The notes under the pieces were generated by a model that did not search any database, was not told where the DNA came from, and saw only the letters and a list, made by a program, of their open reading frames with translations. The translations under genes were made by a program, and so were the position numbers. DNA of 64,000 nucleotides from Podocnemis expansa (Eukaryota > Chordata > Testudines > Podocnemididae), in contig ML682067.1 in the NCBI GenBank assembly GCA_007922195.1, positions 2,364,495 to 2,428,494 of the forward strand, in the 5' to 3' direction. Positions 1 to 11,605 of the stretch are shown piece by piece (position 1 is the stretch's first letter; every line of letters starts with the position of its first letter).

Positions 1-922
1 TAAGTTGCCTCTGATACTTCTGCTAGTGTCTGTTATCCTGGTGTCACCACACTAGTGCTCCCCTTGCCTTGCTATCATGGCATCAGAAATGCCTCCTTCC
101 AAGGTATTAGAGCTTCTCCTGCTTTGTCACATATTAGATCCATTTTATGGAAAGTCTCCGCCACAGAATAACCAGATACTAATGGTGCAGAGATTTCTAT
201 AAAGAGGGGATGAGAATTTCAGTATTCCCATGCTACCAACATTGAGCACTGATTTTGCAGTATTTGCCCAACAAAGTATTTGTTGACAAAGAGGATAAAT
301 TTTCACCTTATATTTAAAATGGATACTGTGGCAGTAGCAAAATGTTGTTAAATACTGTGGGTTTTTTTTTACATCAATAGATGAAGAACGTTGTTTTACT
401 GTATATTTATTTTCTTCTGCAATATTCTAAAATGTATAAGCTGTTGCTGTAAGTCACTAGGTGGAAGCATATGCTTTAATACTATTTCCACAAATCTTCA
501 TTAGTGGTTTTTTTGTTCCTAAATGATTTTAAGTTATGCATCATAAAGTTTCTTGCCACCACCAAATGTTATTAAAATGCAGCCCTGTTATTGTTCTGAT
601 TCAGAAGAAGCACTTATTCACATGCTTAACTTTAAGATATGAAATCTTTTCTTAGGCCCCAATCCAGAAAACGTTCATGCATGAGGTTAATTTTATTGTT
701 CTTAAGAGTGCCAAAAGTGCTTCCAGGATTGGTGCCTTATTCAGCAAAACACCTGTGTATAGTCTTAAATTTCATTAAAGCTGTTGGGTATGTGCTTTGT
801 TGGGCTGGGGCGTTTAATAAGTCATTTTTGTCCTTTAAACCCCATAAATGGACTGCACTAATCATTGTTACGTTAAGGCTTGCAGTTAGGAAATACCAGG
901 GTTGAGAAGCCCTGAAATATTC
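1..922. other. AT-rich non-coding DNA, no feature recognised
   Basis: No coding region, RNA gene or clear repeat is visible here. The only open frame of note (639-905, plus) encodes an 88-residue peptide without recognisable domain and starts inside ordinary AT-rich sequence, so I treat it as chance. A short stretch near 605-640 resembles the common amniote palindromic repeat with the word CACATGCTTAACTTTAAG, but its other arm is not evident. Confidence 0.6.
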
Positions 923-925
923 ATA

Positions 926-1319
926 GGCTATGTCTACATTGCCAAATTAGTTCAGACTAAGGCAACTTAGTTCAGACTAATTTGGCCCATGCCCACACTA
1001 GGCTTTGGCTAGTCCAAACTAAGAAATTTCTTAGTTCAGACTCGGCAAAGTTTAGTTCGAACTAATAAGTACCCCTGGTTAGTTTGGACTAGACAGCTTA
1101 GTTTCAACCCAAACTAAGCACAAGCAATATGCAAAATAATGGCTAGTTCCAACTTAAAAAGTTTGAAGTAAGCCATTCATTCAAACTAGCCGCATGTTCT
1201 AGTTCGAACTAAAAAGCAGCAGTTAGTTCAAACTAGCCTGAGGTTAGTTAAGACTAACCTTGGACTTTTTAAATTCGGACTAGCAAGTCCAAAATAAAAT
1301 TTCATGTGTAGACATAGCC
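926..1319. mobile_element. Harbinger-type MITE, TTAGTTCGAACTAA family (copy A1)
   Basis: A 394-bp non-coding element. It begins GGCTATGTCTACA and ends TGTAGACATAGCC, a perfect inverted repeat of 13 bp, and is flanked by ATA on both sides (923-925 and 1320-1322), as expected for a 3-bp target duplication. The interior is filled with copies of the palindrome TTAGTTCGAACTAA and its decayed forms (TTAGTTCAAACTAA, TTAGTTTGGACTAG). There is no ORF, so it must have been moved by a transposase supplied in trans. Assignment to PIF/Harbinger rests on the similar ends of the coding element at 54828-58521. Confidence 0.85.
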
Positions 1320-1322
1320 ATA

Positions 1323-3075
1323 GTGTCTGTGTATATGTGTATTAAACATATGAATAGTTTAAAAAAAAAACACGGCACTATGACTACCAATAGCTCCAAC
1401 TGAGGGACGCACCTAAGTATACATTTCAGTTTGTCCTTATTCAAATTGTTTCTCAATGGGAAATAAGCAACGTAAAGCTAATCACCATAAGTGCTTTCCT
1501 GAGCTGGGGACAATGTGAGCATCTATTTAAAAGTAACTGTATAAAAATGTCACTTGTTACTCACCTGTCTGTATGTATTGAGTCATATCAATTCATTTTA
1601 TTGATTAAAATATGTTTTTATTACACTTGACTCCTCTTAGCCGTATTGGCTTTGCACACAGTGAGCTGACTTCAGTTCTGACTTTTGTTTCATTAGTGTG
1701 ATTAACCAAATCCCAACTGCAGAATCTCTTAGCAGTATATGAAGCAGGAAGAACCCAGCTTGCTTTTCACATTATGGACTGGATTTCTTGATCTGGATGT
1801 TTAAAAAACGAATAAAAAAATCCTGCATTTTACTTGGTAACTGAATAGTTTAATTTGAAAATCATTGATAGACATTAAACATAGTACCCAACCCCACAAT
1901 TAAATGTTCTCAGTCATATTTCAAAGAATTGCATGTTGATACAAAGTTAACCTATGTGGGAAGTTTTCATGGTAGGGCATGTACAGGGGAAGAAAATTAC
2001 TAAAGCACGATGGAACCATCAACATTCAGGAGTTAGGGAAAATTCTGGTATTCACATTCCTCATCTGTCTTCTCAGATGATGATATGATTCCCTTCCTTC
2101 TGTTGTTGTTGGTCTAGGTTTTGTCTCAATTCCCTTACTTTTAATTTGCCAAATTTAACTTTGCATTTCTTTTCATTGTAAACAGCTGTGGCAAATTTTT
2201 AGGTTCTGAATGATTAATTGTAAAATGGGCAACAAAAAAAAATTTAGGTTCTTTCTGTGTATTTTTCTTGAGCCAGCATATCCACCGTGTTTCACAGAGC
2301 ACACTTAAATGCTATTTCAAAGTCACTTCAGTAATTGTATTTTAATTTGATACAGATATACTTCATTTTCCTCCCACTCTTATTTCACGTTTCATTTTAA
2401 ATTAGAGCAGCAGAAATTGCTTTCCATCATGTAACTGCAAAACAGTACTTTATAAAATGTTATCTTCAGAAAGGTTTTTTATTGTACCTGTCATATCTGT
2501 CTACTCCTGATAAAAGTCATATAACTATGACACAAAAGAAAGTTACTCTGAGAGGTTAAAAATTAATTCATTTTTTAACACTCAAACCTAATTGTTTTAT
2601 CTGTATAAAATGTTCTGTGCTCAGGGTTGTCCTTTGGTTTCTTCTGTGTACTAAGACTAAAGGTCCAAGCCTGGAATTTGCACATGCAAATATATAGTTT
2701 TTATTCACACAAGAAGTTGAGATTGCTCAAATGAGCAAGATCAGCAGGACTGGGAAAGTTGCAACTATTGCTAACAGTGTGTATTACATGTCCCCTCTGT
2801 GCCTACTCTATAGAAGACATGAGTCTGTTATGGGTCCACTTACAACAGTTTAGTTCAAATTCTTGCATTTAACTCTGTTTCAGTTCCCAGTATGTCAGTA
2901 GCTGTCATGGTAGCATGTTATGAGTTTGGTTGTGGTAGAATTCTTTGTTTCTCAGATGACTGTTCATTATAAAGTCTGAAGAAAATTAAAAGGCAACTCT
3001 TTTGAACATCTAAAAATTATAATACAAATGTGAAGTGGAGGGGGAAGAACAAATAGGTATATATGAGGAGAAATT
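1323..3075. other. AT-rich intergenic or intronic DNA
   Basis: No gene, RNA or well-defined repeat is recognised. The stretch has short poly-A/T runs but no ORF above 60 codons. It may be intron or intergenic spacer; the sequence does not tell which. Confidence 0.6.
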
Positions 3076-3890
3076 CTGAAACACATTCAACAGAATGGAG
3101 AAATGTAGAAACAGGATGAACAAGCAAGACTTAGTAGAGATAGTAGAAAGCAGATTAGACACAAATCTGTTGGGTGTTATGACGGGGGGAGGAAAAGGCC
3201 ACTTCAGTTTTGGACTGCAGCCAAGGAAGCATCACATCATGGGACAAAGGGGGTAATAGTCATTCTCTAGAACAGTGGCTTTCAAACATTTTTCCTCCAG
3301 ACCCAGTTGGAAAAAGGTCTGCGGCCCAGCACTGGGTCCCAACCCTAAGTTTGACAACCACTGCTCTAGAATGATCTCACTCGGGAATATCAATTTCTGT
3401 CCTGAACAACTTACTACAAGAAAGATGTTAACACATTAGAAAGTGTTGAGAAAACAGTAACAAAATGCTAAAGAGGTTGGCAGAACTGATCTATGAAAAA
3501 TGAGTACAGTAGAGAATGGTGATACGACCATGATAACAGTGCGCATAGAACTAAAGGGTATACACATGAAGGAAAACGAGGAAATTGTAATGACTGCATA
3601 CCATAAAATAGCCAAAGAATTATCTCATTAACTGAGAAAATGAAATTAAGAGGGAAAATATAAGCTGAGAATCAGAAAAAAATTCCCGCTAGAAAGCGCT
3701 AACTTGTGGAATAATTTCCCAAGGGAAGTGGCAGAAGCCGCGTTGCTTGGAACAAGTAAAACTAGTCTAAACAAGACCCTAATAAATGTTAGATAGAGAG
3801 CAATTCTAAGCTGGCAGGAAGAACTCAGTGACCTAATAGGTCCTTTCCTTCTGTAAATTCTATGAATAACACAGGATACAAAAATAGGTG
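3076..3890 (+). mobile_element. Degenerate CR1-like LINE, 3' part
   Basis: Plus-strand sequence resembling the 3' end of a CR1-family LINE. Near 3670-3790 a conceptual translation with frame breaks gives the typical end of the reverse transcriptase ORF (an R-L-R-I-R-K motif, then LWNNFPREVAEAA-like residues, where the family has WN-LP-EVVE). At 3825-3870 follows the tail, with GACCTAATAGGTCCTTTCC and TTCTATGAAT. The copy is heavily mutated and split by a hAT MITE at 3273-3363. The 5' limit is uncertain. Confidence 0.6.
3273..3363. mobile_element. hAT-type MITE, 91 bp, perfect 8-bp target duplication
   Basis: The element starts CAGTGGCTTTCAAAC and ends GTTTGACAACCACTG, an imperfect terminal inverted repeat of the kind known from hAT (Charlie-like) non-autonomous elements. 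It is bounded by identical 8-bp copies of CTCTAGAA (3265-3272 and 3364-3371), the target duplication length typical of hAT. It interrupts a CR1-like LINE and is therefore younger than it. Confidence 0.88.
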
Positions 3891-3979
3891 AGAAACTTAC
3901 ACACGCACACACATTTTACAGAAAGAAAATCACTTGCATATACAGGAAAAGCAACCCGAAATAACCCTTACTACACAAA

Positions 3980-4412
3980 GGCTGTGTTCAGATGACAGTT
4001 TTATTTTGAAACAACACCTGTTGTTTTGAAATAAAAATTCTTATGTCCACAAGATGTACTGTTATTTTGAAACAACGGGTCCTGTTGTTTCAAAATAATG
4101 GCCATTATTCCGAAACAGTAAAACCTAGCAGGAAATCAAAATAGCTGTTGTTTTGAAACAACGGCATTTGGACACGTTGTTTCGAAACAATACCATTGTT
4201 TCAAAAAAACTGTTTTGAAACAACATGTCCGAACGGCCTTATTTCGAAATAACCATTTTGAAATAACAGCCATTTCGAAAACAGGCTTTCCCTTAATTCA
4301 AATTAACATTTTCTTAATTCAAATTAACTTATTTCGAAATAAGGACTTTTTTCGAAACAACTCGTTTCAAAATAACTTATTTCGAAATAACAGTTTACGT
4401 GTGAACATAGCC
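3980..4412. mobile_element. Harbinger-type MITE, TTATTTCGAAATAA family (copy B1)
   Basis: A 433-bp element with ends GGCTGTGTTCAGATG and GTGTGAACATAGCC, flanked by AAA on both sides (3977-3979, 4413-4415). The interior is an array of the palindromes TTATTTCGAAATAA and TTGTTTCGAAACAA, arranged as head-to-head hairpins, plus two copies of TTAATTCAAATTAA near 4310. Its left portion follows the same order of hairpins and spacers as the left end of the coding element at 54828-58521, so it is best read as an internal-deletion derivative of that family. Small open frames inside it are shadows of the repeats. Confidence 0.85.
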
Positions 4413-5230
4413 AAAGGAAAAGATACTTGCTGCACTGCATCGTAGCTGATTTTATAAAAAGTGTTTGCAGTAGACCCACAAGATGAAATTCCAGCCCCAG
4501 TAGAAGTTTTACCATTTCACCAGCACAGTCTTGATGTTCTTCAGAGGTAAAATCTTCTCCACAGTCAGGTTAACAAAAGTTTTGCCATTGATTTCAGTGG
4601 AGCTAGGGTTTCACTGCAGTTATCTGCTCTTATATTCTGGGGGCCATTCAACATTAGTCAGCATGCACCGAGAAGGGTAAGTGTCCTGCACTTAAATGAG
4701 TCTGTAAATTATGACAAGGGGGGAAAAATCTTGCTATTAAAAAATATTTCAAATTTTGTCAAATAAAGTATAAGACGAGTACTGCACTTTCCATTTGGTG
4801 AGTTATGTAAACAACAGCAAAGAAAGTGGACTTGCATTCATAGCTCCTGCAGTTACTTAACTTCAGGATGTTTTGATCTTTGACTTTGCTACTGATACCA
4901 TCATTGTGGCTTGGAAATGCAAGACCTATGAGAAAGAGGAGTGTCTATTTGGAGATGGCTTCTCCTTAATGTTCAAGAGAAACAGGGTGGTGTTAAACCA
5001 CCTCAGTCCCTGTTTCATGTATCATATTCTGGGTAACAACATGAGAGTCCTCCATGTTTCTTAAACTAAGAGGCTCTTTGTTAAGACAAATATTAAGTGA
5101 AACACTATAGTTTCAAGCCTGTGTGTACTCAGATTGGCTTCTTGATGCCTCCTCCAAACTCTTTCCTCCTGAAACCTGTGTGAATCCCTCTAAGTTTTAC
5201 ACAGATTAGACACATTTTTTCTTTTAACTT
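4413..5230. other. Non-coding stretch
   Basis: No gene is recognised. Around 4565-4640 lies a piece of a common amniote palindromic repeat (ATTGATTTCAGTGGAGCTAGG). The 63-codon frame at 4873-5064 shows no domain. Confidence 0.5.
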
Positions 5231-5441
5231 TCGTTGTTGTTTGTTGTCTTTTGTGCCAGCACTGCTGTCTTGCTAAGATCATAGTGCACCACAGGGACAT
5301 CCCAGTCTGGCCTGTTAGGCCTCGTAGTCCTTCAAGTGTCTGACCTTCAAACAAAATTCTACTGTCTTTATTTATAGTTGCTGTTGACGAGGGGCTTGCT
5401 TCTGCCCTGTTGCTGCCTTCATTCTGCTGAATGATGTTCTA

Positions 5442-5798
5442 GGCTATGTCTGCTCTGCCAAATTAGTCCACATTAAGGAGGCTTAGGCCAGACTACTTTG
5501 GTCCGTGTCTACACTAGCCTTTGGCTAGTTCAAACTAAATTTTTTTTTAGTTCAAACTTAGCACTTTTAGTTCAAACTATGGCGATGTGGACACCTTAGT
5601 TCAAACTTAAAACGTTGAGACTAAGCAGTTATTTTGAATTAACCTTGATTTTTAGTTCAAACTAGCCATGCTTTTTTAGTTTGAACTAAAAAATGTGGGT
5701 AGTTCAACCTAAGAAGCCACAGTTTGCTTGAACTAACCCGGAACTGCTTAGTTCAGACCAAGGAAGTCTGAACTAAGCTTTCTAAGGTAGACATACCC
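5442..5798. mobile_element. Harbinger-type MITE, TTAGTTCGAACTAA family (copy A2)
   Basis: A 357-bp element beginning GGCTATGTCTGC and ending GTAGACATACCC. The flanks are CTA (5439-5441) and CTG (5799-5801), a 3-bp duplication with one later change. The interior carries the family palindrome in forms such as TTAGTTCAAACTA and TTTAGTTTGAACTAAA. It borders the gypsy-derived region on its left side. Confidence 0.8.
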
Positions 5799-6424
5799 CT
5801 GTTGGTCCTAGGTTGTTCTTTTATCTCATGTCTTCTGGTTCTCCTACTTCAGGACAGCTGATAGCTGAAGCTCTTTCTGTATTCTCTGTGGTCCTGGCCT
5901 TACATCTGCCTGTCTAGATGCGCCAGCTATGTGCCATTACTATACAGTTATCTTTGCTTGCATCTTCACTGGTGTCCTGAGTCGATAGCTCCCTCATGTG
6001 TCCTATTTCCCATTACATTTTGGACCATTGCTTTTAGCCATTGCTTTATGTGGCTATTTGGTGGTTAGATCCAAACCTGCTCAACTGTATGAAGTATCCT
6101 CAGGCCCTTGTTCTTTTGTTGCAGCAAGCTGTCTGCTTAGCTTGGCAGTCTCTTAACAGCTTCTGTGTCCTATCCATCTTTCTTCCATGGGCTATAATAG
6201 ACTACCCAGTTATAGGAAGCAGTCTTCTGGCCACTCTGCAGTACTGCTTTCTTGACTGCTTGTAGTTGGCTGTCTTTTTCTATAGCTTCTTTGATTTCCA
6301 TCAGCTTGACTATGGAAACTGGAAGATAGTGTGGCATGTTAATGAATTGAGTGACATGATGCCCTTCCCCCAACTTGCTGGTGCAGGTTATTTACCCCCT
6401 GCTCAGGCTATCGGCTAACACCAA

Positions 6425-6925
6425 CAATCACAGAAACTGGAAGTGACCATGAGAGGTCATTGAGTCCAGTCCGCTGCACTCATGACAGGACCAAGTACCC
6501 TCTTAAACTATCCCTGACATGTGCTTGCCTAACCTGCTCTTTAAATACTTCCAATGATGAGGATTCCACAACCTGCCTAGGCAACTTATTCCAGTGGTCA
6601 ATCACCCTAACCATTATGAATTGTTTCCTAATGTCCAACCTAAACCTCCCTTGCTGTACTTTCAGCCCAGTGCGGCTTGTTCTATCATCAGCAGTTAAAG
6701 AGACCAATTTTTCTCCCTCCTCCTCATTACAGCCTTTTAGGTACTTGACAACTGTTATCCTCTCCCCTCTCAGACGCCTCTTTTCCAGACTAAACAAATC
6801 CAACTCATTCAATCGTCCCTCATAAGTCAAGTGTTTCAGACTTTTAATCATTTCTGGACTTTCACATCTTTCCTGAAATGAGGCACCTGGAACTGGATCC
6901 ACTACTCCAGTTGAGGGTTAATTAG
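6425..6925 (-). mobile_element. CR1 LINE 3' fragment, minus strand, inside gypsy
   Basis: The minus strand holds a nearly open 140-codon frame (6902-6480) that matches the carboxyl end of CR1 ORF2. Visible are LTYEGRLNELDLFSLEKRR, then a run ending GLKVQQGRF, then RKQFIMVRVIDHWNKLPRQ and VVESSSLEVFKEQ. The beginning of the tail (GGTCATTGAGTCCAGTCC on the plus strand, near 6455) follows. The frame is unusually well preserved compared with the surrounding gypsy sequence, which it interrupts between RNase H and the downstream region. The tail microsatellite is reduced. Confidence 0.85.
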
Positions 6926-8535
6926 CATGGTGCAGAGCAGAAGAATTCCTTCTCATGCCTTACTTACAATACTCCTGCCAATATGTCCCAGGGCGGTGTT
7001 TGCTTTTTTTTTGTAGTAGTGTTACACTGTTGAATCATCAGTGGACAATATATTGTCTCTGCTGGATAGTGCCGGAGGTGCATCAACATGCATTATTCTC
7101 TCTTTGGAGCATGAAGAGAGGGTTTTACCTTGATTGTCTCTAGGTCTGATTACTCTATTACTGGGTGGCTTCAGGTGTGCTGATGGAAACCCTGAGCTCT
7201 AAATACCACTGCCAGCTCTTTCTAGTTCAGCATACCCTTATTCAGTCTGTGACAGGGCTCGGCTGGCTACAGTACCCAACTGCTTTGTGGAAAAGAGTTA
7301 TGCCCAGTCCTTTCTCTGATACATTGCACTGGAGTCTCAGTGATTTGGCTGGTAGCATTTCAGGATAGGGGCATCTGTTATCTTTTTTTTGGTGCAGTTT
7401 GCTAAATGCTTGCTATTGGGGACCTGCCCACTCTCACTCAACATCCTGCTTTGTGAGCTGATAAATGGGTTCTACTACTGCAACCAGGTGTGGACAGAAC
7501 TTGGAGAGAAAATGCATCTTCTGGGAAAGTGCTGTAATCCTTTCGCATCCATGAGAGCTGGTATTCCTCTGACTGCCTTGGTCTTGTTGAGATCCATTTT
7601 AAGCCCCTCTGCTGTGTGCAGATGTCCATTGTATCGCATCTCATGCTGTTTGAATCACATGTTTTTCTGCATTGAGTTTTATATTCTTGTCTTTGTATTA
7701 TTTCTATAGAAAAGCTTGTGGTTTTCTATCATGGTCTCATTTAGCTTCTCTCTCTTTGCTCCCTTCATCAACAATGACAATATCATTTGCAATTATTATC
7801 ACCTCAAGCACTCTGTCCAGTCTTTGCGCTGAGTCTCGTGGGGATAACCTCTGGCACTGGGTTTATGCCCATAGGCATCAGTAGACATCTGTATCAAGGT
7901 TGCCTCCACTTTACATAATGAGAGAGGCAACATGGTGACAATGATATGAAACCTGGTGATGATATGAAAAGTATTCAGTACTTTTTTTTTGCCTGTGTTT
8001 TCACAGACAAGGTCAACTCTCAGATTACTGCACTGGGCAGCACACAATGGGGAGCAGACAAGTAATCGTGCCTGACCAAACTGATTGCTTTCTATGTTGA
8101 GATGGCTGGCTCCATGGATGTGGGGAAAGCCATAAACAGGATATGCCTTTAATTTAGTAAAGGTTTTGATGTGGTCTCCCACAGTTGAATGAATGCACTA
8201 GAAGAGGGCTAGAAAGTTGGCTAGATCATCATCAATGGATAGTGATGAATGACTTCATGTCTTGTTGGCAACTGGTGACAAATGGAGTGTCCCAAGGGTT
8301 GGTTCTGGTGCCAGTTTTGTTCAATGTCTTCAGTAATGATCTGGAGGATGAGGTTGATTGCACCCTCAACAAGTTTGCAGAGGACACTAGACTAGGGGGA
8401 CTGGTAGATATGCTGGAGGGTAGGGATAGGATACTGAGTAACGTAGGCGAATTGGAGGATCAGGCCAAAAGAAGTCTGAGGTTCAACAAAGACAAGTGCA
8501 GAGTCCTCCACTTAGTATGGAAGAATCCCATGTAG

Positions 8536-9690
8536 TTGGGGTAAAAGTAAGGGGAACGCACCAGAATGCTGTTCTGGGGCCCACAAATTTTAGGGGCCAG
8601 CATTCTGGGGCCCCTAAAAATAGAATAATTACTTTAACCCCTGCCAGAGAGGTTGCTCACCCAACCCCAAGTCAGGCACCCCCAGAACCAACTCAGCATT
8701 AGGATGCAGGGGACACTCTACCCTGGTGTGGAGAGGAGCAGGGCTGGTTTCCATGTCTGTGGAGGGAGCAGCTCAGCTGTCCTGAGGGAGACTGAGCAGA
8801 CTTGCCCTGAACTTGGTCTGCACACCTGTGGCTCCCTGGGGCAGGAGCCCGGGGGTGGCACCTTTGGGCGGGGCCGCCTTGTTTCTCTAGCATGTGGGAG
8901 CCAGGCGGGTGGCAGCCCCAGGGAAGCACCTTCCCAGCAGGGGGAGAGCAGCAGCCTGCAATGGCAGCATAGCAACCAGAGACCGGAGCAGCCGAGCCCA
9001 GATTGGGGCACTCCGACGGTCGAGTAGGGCAGGCTAGCAGCTCCTCACTCCCTCCCAACAACAGCTGTGTGTGGCAGGGTGAGACCCGTGGGCCAATTGG
9101 CATGGGATAAATTTGCCCATGGGAGCTCTCGGGGCAGCCCCAGCCAGAGCCTGCCACCTTCTCATTGCAGGATGGCCCTGGTCTGCAAACCTTTATTTAG
9201 GGCAGGAAGAGGCTCTTGCAGTGCACTCTGCCTAGTGGACTCGGGCCAGATAGGAATCTGCTTGTTACTGCTGCTTGCATGGGGCCGGGCTGCCTGGGCA
9301 CTGGGCAGGTGTATTTGGGGTTTGGTTTTACTAAAGTAAGAGCAACACTGTGCAAGCACTAGGAGTGGGAGGGAGACAGCTGCTATTCTAATGCAAAAAG
9401 TCTATGAAGATTAACAACTTCTTAATTAGAAAATCTGACCTGATGCATCATTGTTCTGTGGGATCCACTCATTAAAGTGGAGCAAAACAAACAAGGAGAC
9501 TGGTGGCACTTTTAAAGACTAACAAATCAATTTATCACATGAGCTTTCATCTCCAGGCAATTCTTGAAACATTTCCTGTGAGTCCGGAGGTTAAAGCAAG
9601 CTGGAACATGGCCCACAAATCTGAAGGGGGCCCAGACAGTATGGGGGTGGAAAGCAGAGGGTTCTGGGGCCTGTCAAATTATAGTTTAAC
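8536..9690. repeat. GC-rich block interrupting the CR1, origin unknown
   Basis: This 1.15-kb stretch separates two CR1 parts that join when it is removed. From 8550 to 8640 it has a short inverted theme (GGGGCCCACAAATTTTAGGGG, and CCAGCATTCTGGGGCCCCTA). From 8640 to 9340 it is strongly GC-rich, which creates many overlapping chance ORFs on both strands (up to 152 codons) with no recognisable domain. At 9487-9600 it holds a copy of an interspersed retroposon. It is probably two or more nested insertions; I did not find clean ends. Confidence 0.5.
9487..9600 (+). repeat. Interspersed retroposon 'X' fragment
   Basis: The segment has the words GGTGGCACTTTTAAAGACTAA, CAAATCAATTTATCACATGAG and CTTTCATCTCC. 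The same ordered words recur at 31022-31120 (minus), 41400-41552, 48855-48916, 49440-49520 (minus) and 51655-52060. It is a dispersed non-coding family, probably a SINE or the tail of a larger retroelement; I cannot name the class from the sequence. Confidence 0.6.
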
Positions 9691-11334
9691 CACTGCGTGT
9701 AGTGCTACAGATTGGGGTCTAACTTGATAGGCAGCAGTTCTGAAGAAAAGGACCTGGTGCTTATAGTGGATAAGTAGCTGTATATGAATCAACAGTGTGC
9801 TCTGATTGCCAACCAGGCTAACAGCATATTGGGTCACATTAGTAGGTACATTGCCAGCAGATTGAGAGATGTGATTATTCTGGGCTTTCTGGCATGGGTG
9901 AGGCCACATTTGTAGCACTGTGTCCAGTTTTGGGCTCCCCCCTTCAGAAAGGATGTGGACATATTGGAGAGTTCAATGGAAGGCAAGAACAATGATTAGA
10001 GGGCTGGTGCACAGGACATATAAAGAGAGGCTAAGGCAACTCGGCTTGTTTAGGCTGCAAATGAAAAGAACAAGAGGGGATTTGCTGGCAGCCTCTAACT
10101 ACCTGGAAGGTGGTTCCTGCGAGGATAGAGCTAAACAGTTCAGTGGTAGTAGATTGCAGAATTAGGAGCGATGTTCTCACGTTGCAATGGGGGAGGTCTA
10201 TGTTGGGCACTAGGAAAAACTTTTCACTAGGAGGGTGGTGAAGCACTGGAGTGGGATACCTACAAAGGTGGTGGATTCTCCACCCTTAGAAGTTTTTAAG
10301 GTACATCTTGACAAAGCCCTGGCTGGAATGATTTAGTTGGGGGTCGGTCCTGCTTAGAGCAAGGGGTTGGACTAGATGACCTCCTGCAGTTCCTTCCAAC
10401 ACTAATCTTATATGATTCAATTTCTATGAATAAATGATGTTCCAATGATTGTTAGCATACTGGGCTCTTTATCCAGGCTTATGTGCCAAAATTCTTTTCC
10501 TCAGGTCACAGACTTGAAAATTCTGGCTTTGGAAAGTTCTGGCAAGATCTCATCAGTTGTGCAAATTGGTTAATGGCATCTTTTCCATGCCTGGTTCAGT
10601 GGCTTTAGATCTATGTAGATGTGTAATTTAGCTGATGTAGACCTTTATGCTGTTTACCCAGGTTGTACTGGCATCTACATGTGATATGATACCCTTCCTC
10701 TGCAGCTTTTTGAGATCATGGAAGCTTGATTTGGATTATGTAGCACAGCTGGAATTTTTCTTTGTGGGAAGCACACAGTTTCTACTCTGGAGCCTTCTTC
10801 CAGTTGAAGCTTTCTTTTGAGATACCTGTTGCATTTGAAAACATCCCCATGTGCTATTAATGTTGTTTCCACTAACCCTTTTGCTTCCTGTTCTGCAGCT
10901 ATAAAATTCTGATTCTGTACACTGATCAGATCTGTGGCTTCTGGTACTGAATTTCCCAAGAAAGTTGTGTGGTACCCACCAACCACAGTTACAAACTTCA
11001 GTTAGTACTGTATTTGTCAGGTTAGTTACTGTGAGGTCACACTTTCCTATAGACTACGTCATCCTTTCATTGTACATTCTTTGACTGTACCTGCTGTTTG
11101 CAATGGATATGTCTGAAGAATCAAATTACAGGAGACCCCACTACCAATCTTAAATCATAACAGTATATTTCCCTATTGACATTGTGGCCTGTTGGATGAC
11201 TTGATTCTCCTTAATGGCCCATCGACACATTGTTGACTAGTTTTGATGTAATTTTGTTTTGTGGGTGTTATCCAATGACATTGCATATTTAGTAACAAGC
11301 ATACAGCAAAATTTCATATGTTCATAGAGTAATA

Positions 11335-11602
11335 GGCTATGTCTACATCTGCTATTTTTAGTTCAGACTTGCTAGTCCAACTTTTTAGTTCAAACTAGAA
11401 TGTGCAGCTAGCTTGAACTAATGGCTTAGTTTGAACTAACTATTATTTTGAGGCTTGCAGGTGGGCTAAGCAAGGGGTCTTACTAGTCCAGACTAACCTT
11501 TGGCTAGTCCAAACTAAGAAATTCTTTAGTTTGGACTAGCCACAGACTAGTGTGGCCATGGGCCAAATTAGTCTGGACTAATTTGCCAGTGTAGACATAG
11601 CC
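11335..11602. mobile_element. Harbinger-type MITE, TTAGTTCGAACTAA family (copy A3)
   Basis: A 268-bp element starting GGCTATGTCTACAT and ending GTGTAGACATAGCC. Interior words such as TTAGTTCAGACTTG, TAGTCCAAACTAAGAAA and TTAGTTTGGACTAGCC place it in the same family as 926-1319. The 3-bp flanks (ATA left, TTG right) do not match, so one flank may have changed or been lost when the neighbouring CR1 was inserted or truncated. Confidence 0.78.
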
Positions 11603-11605
11603 TTG

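Larger units (their letters stand above)
7955..10420 (+). mobile_element. CR1 LINE, reverse transcriptase part and 3' end, interrupted
   Basis: Plus-strand CR1. From 7960 the translation contains the region before the RT core (CVFTDKVNSQITAL). At 8270-8520 comes the RT core in one frame: an SQGLVLVPVLFNVFSNDLED motif, then KFAEDTRLGGL, where the active-site FADD has become FAED, then FNKDKCRVLHL. The copy is broken at about 8536 and resumes at about 9690 with GAAGAAAAGGACCTGG. The 3' end carries the usual tail with GGGGTTGGACTAGATGACC at 10365-10384 and TTCCTTCCAACAC, ending near 10417. It is inserted into the gypsy RT domain, opposite in strand. Confidence 0.85.
5800..11331 (-). pseudogene. 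Decayed Ty3/gypsy retrotransposon pol (protease-RT-RNase H), minus strand
   Basis: Conceptual translation of the minus strand, with many stops and frameshifts, gives a collinear gypsy-type pol. Between about 11090 and 10690 lies the protease-to-RT linker (SIGKCDLTVTN, HGDVFK, RKIPA). From 10660 to 10430 the RT amino-terminal part has VNSI and VCDLRK. From 7905 to 7440 the RT continues with IIANDIVIVDEG, where the family has the DD active-site turn, then KNIKLNAEK. Near 7270-7170 RNase H shows RALSQTE and ELAVVFRAQGFHQ. From 6373 to 6170 the region after RNase H begins INMPHYLP. The order fits one ancient element interrupted by a plus-strand CR1 (7955-10420) and a minus-strand CR1 (6425-6925). 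No LTRs, gag or integrase zinc finger were identified in it. Confidence 0.75.
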
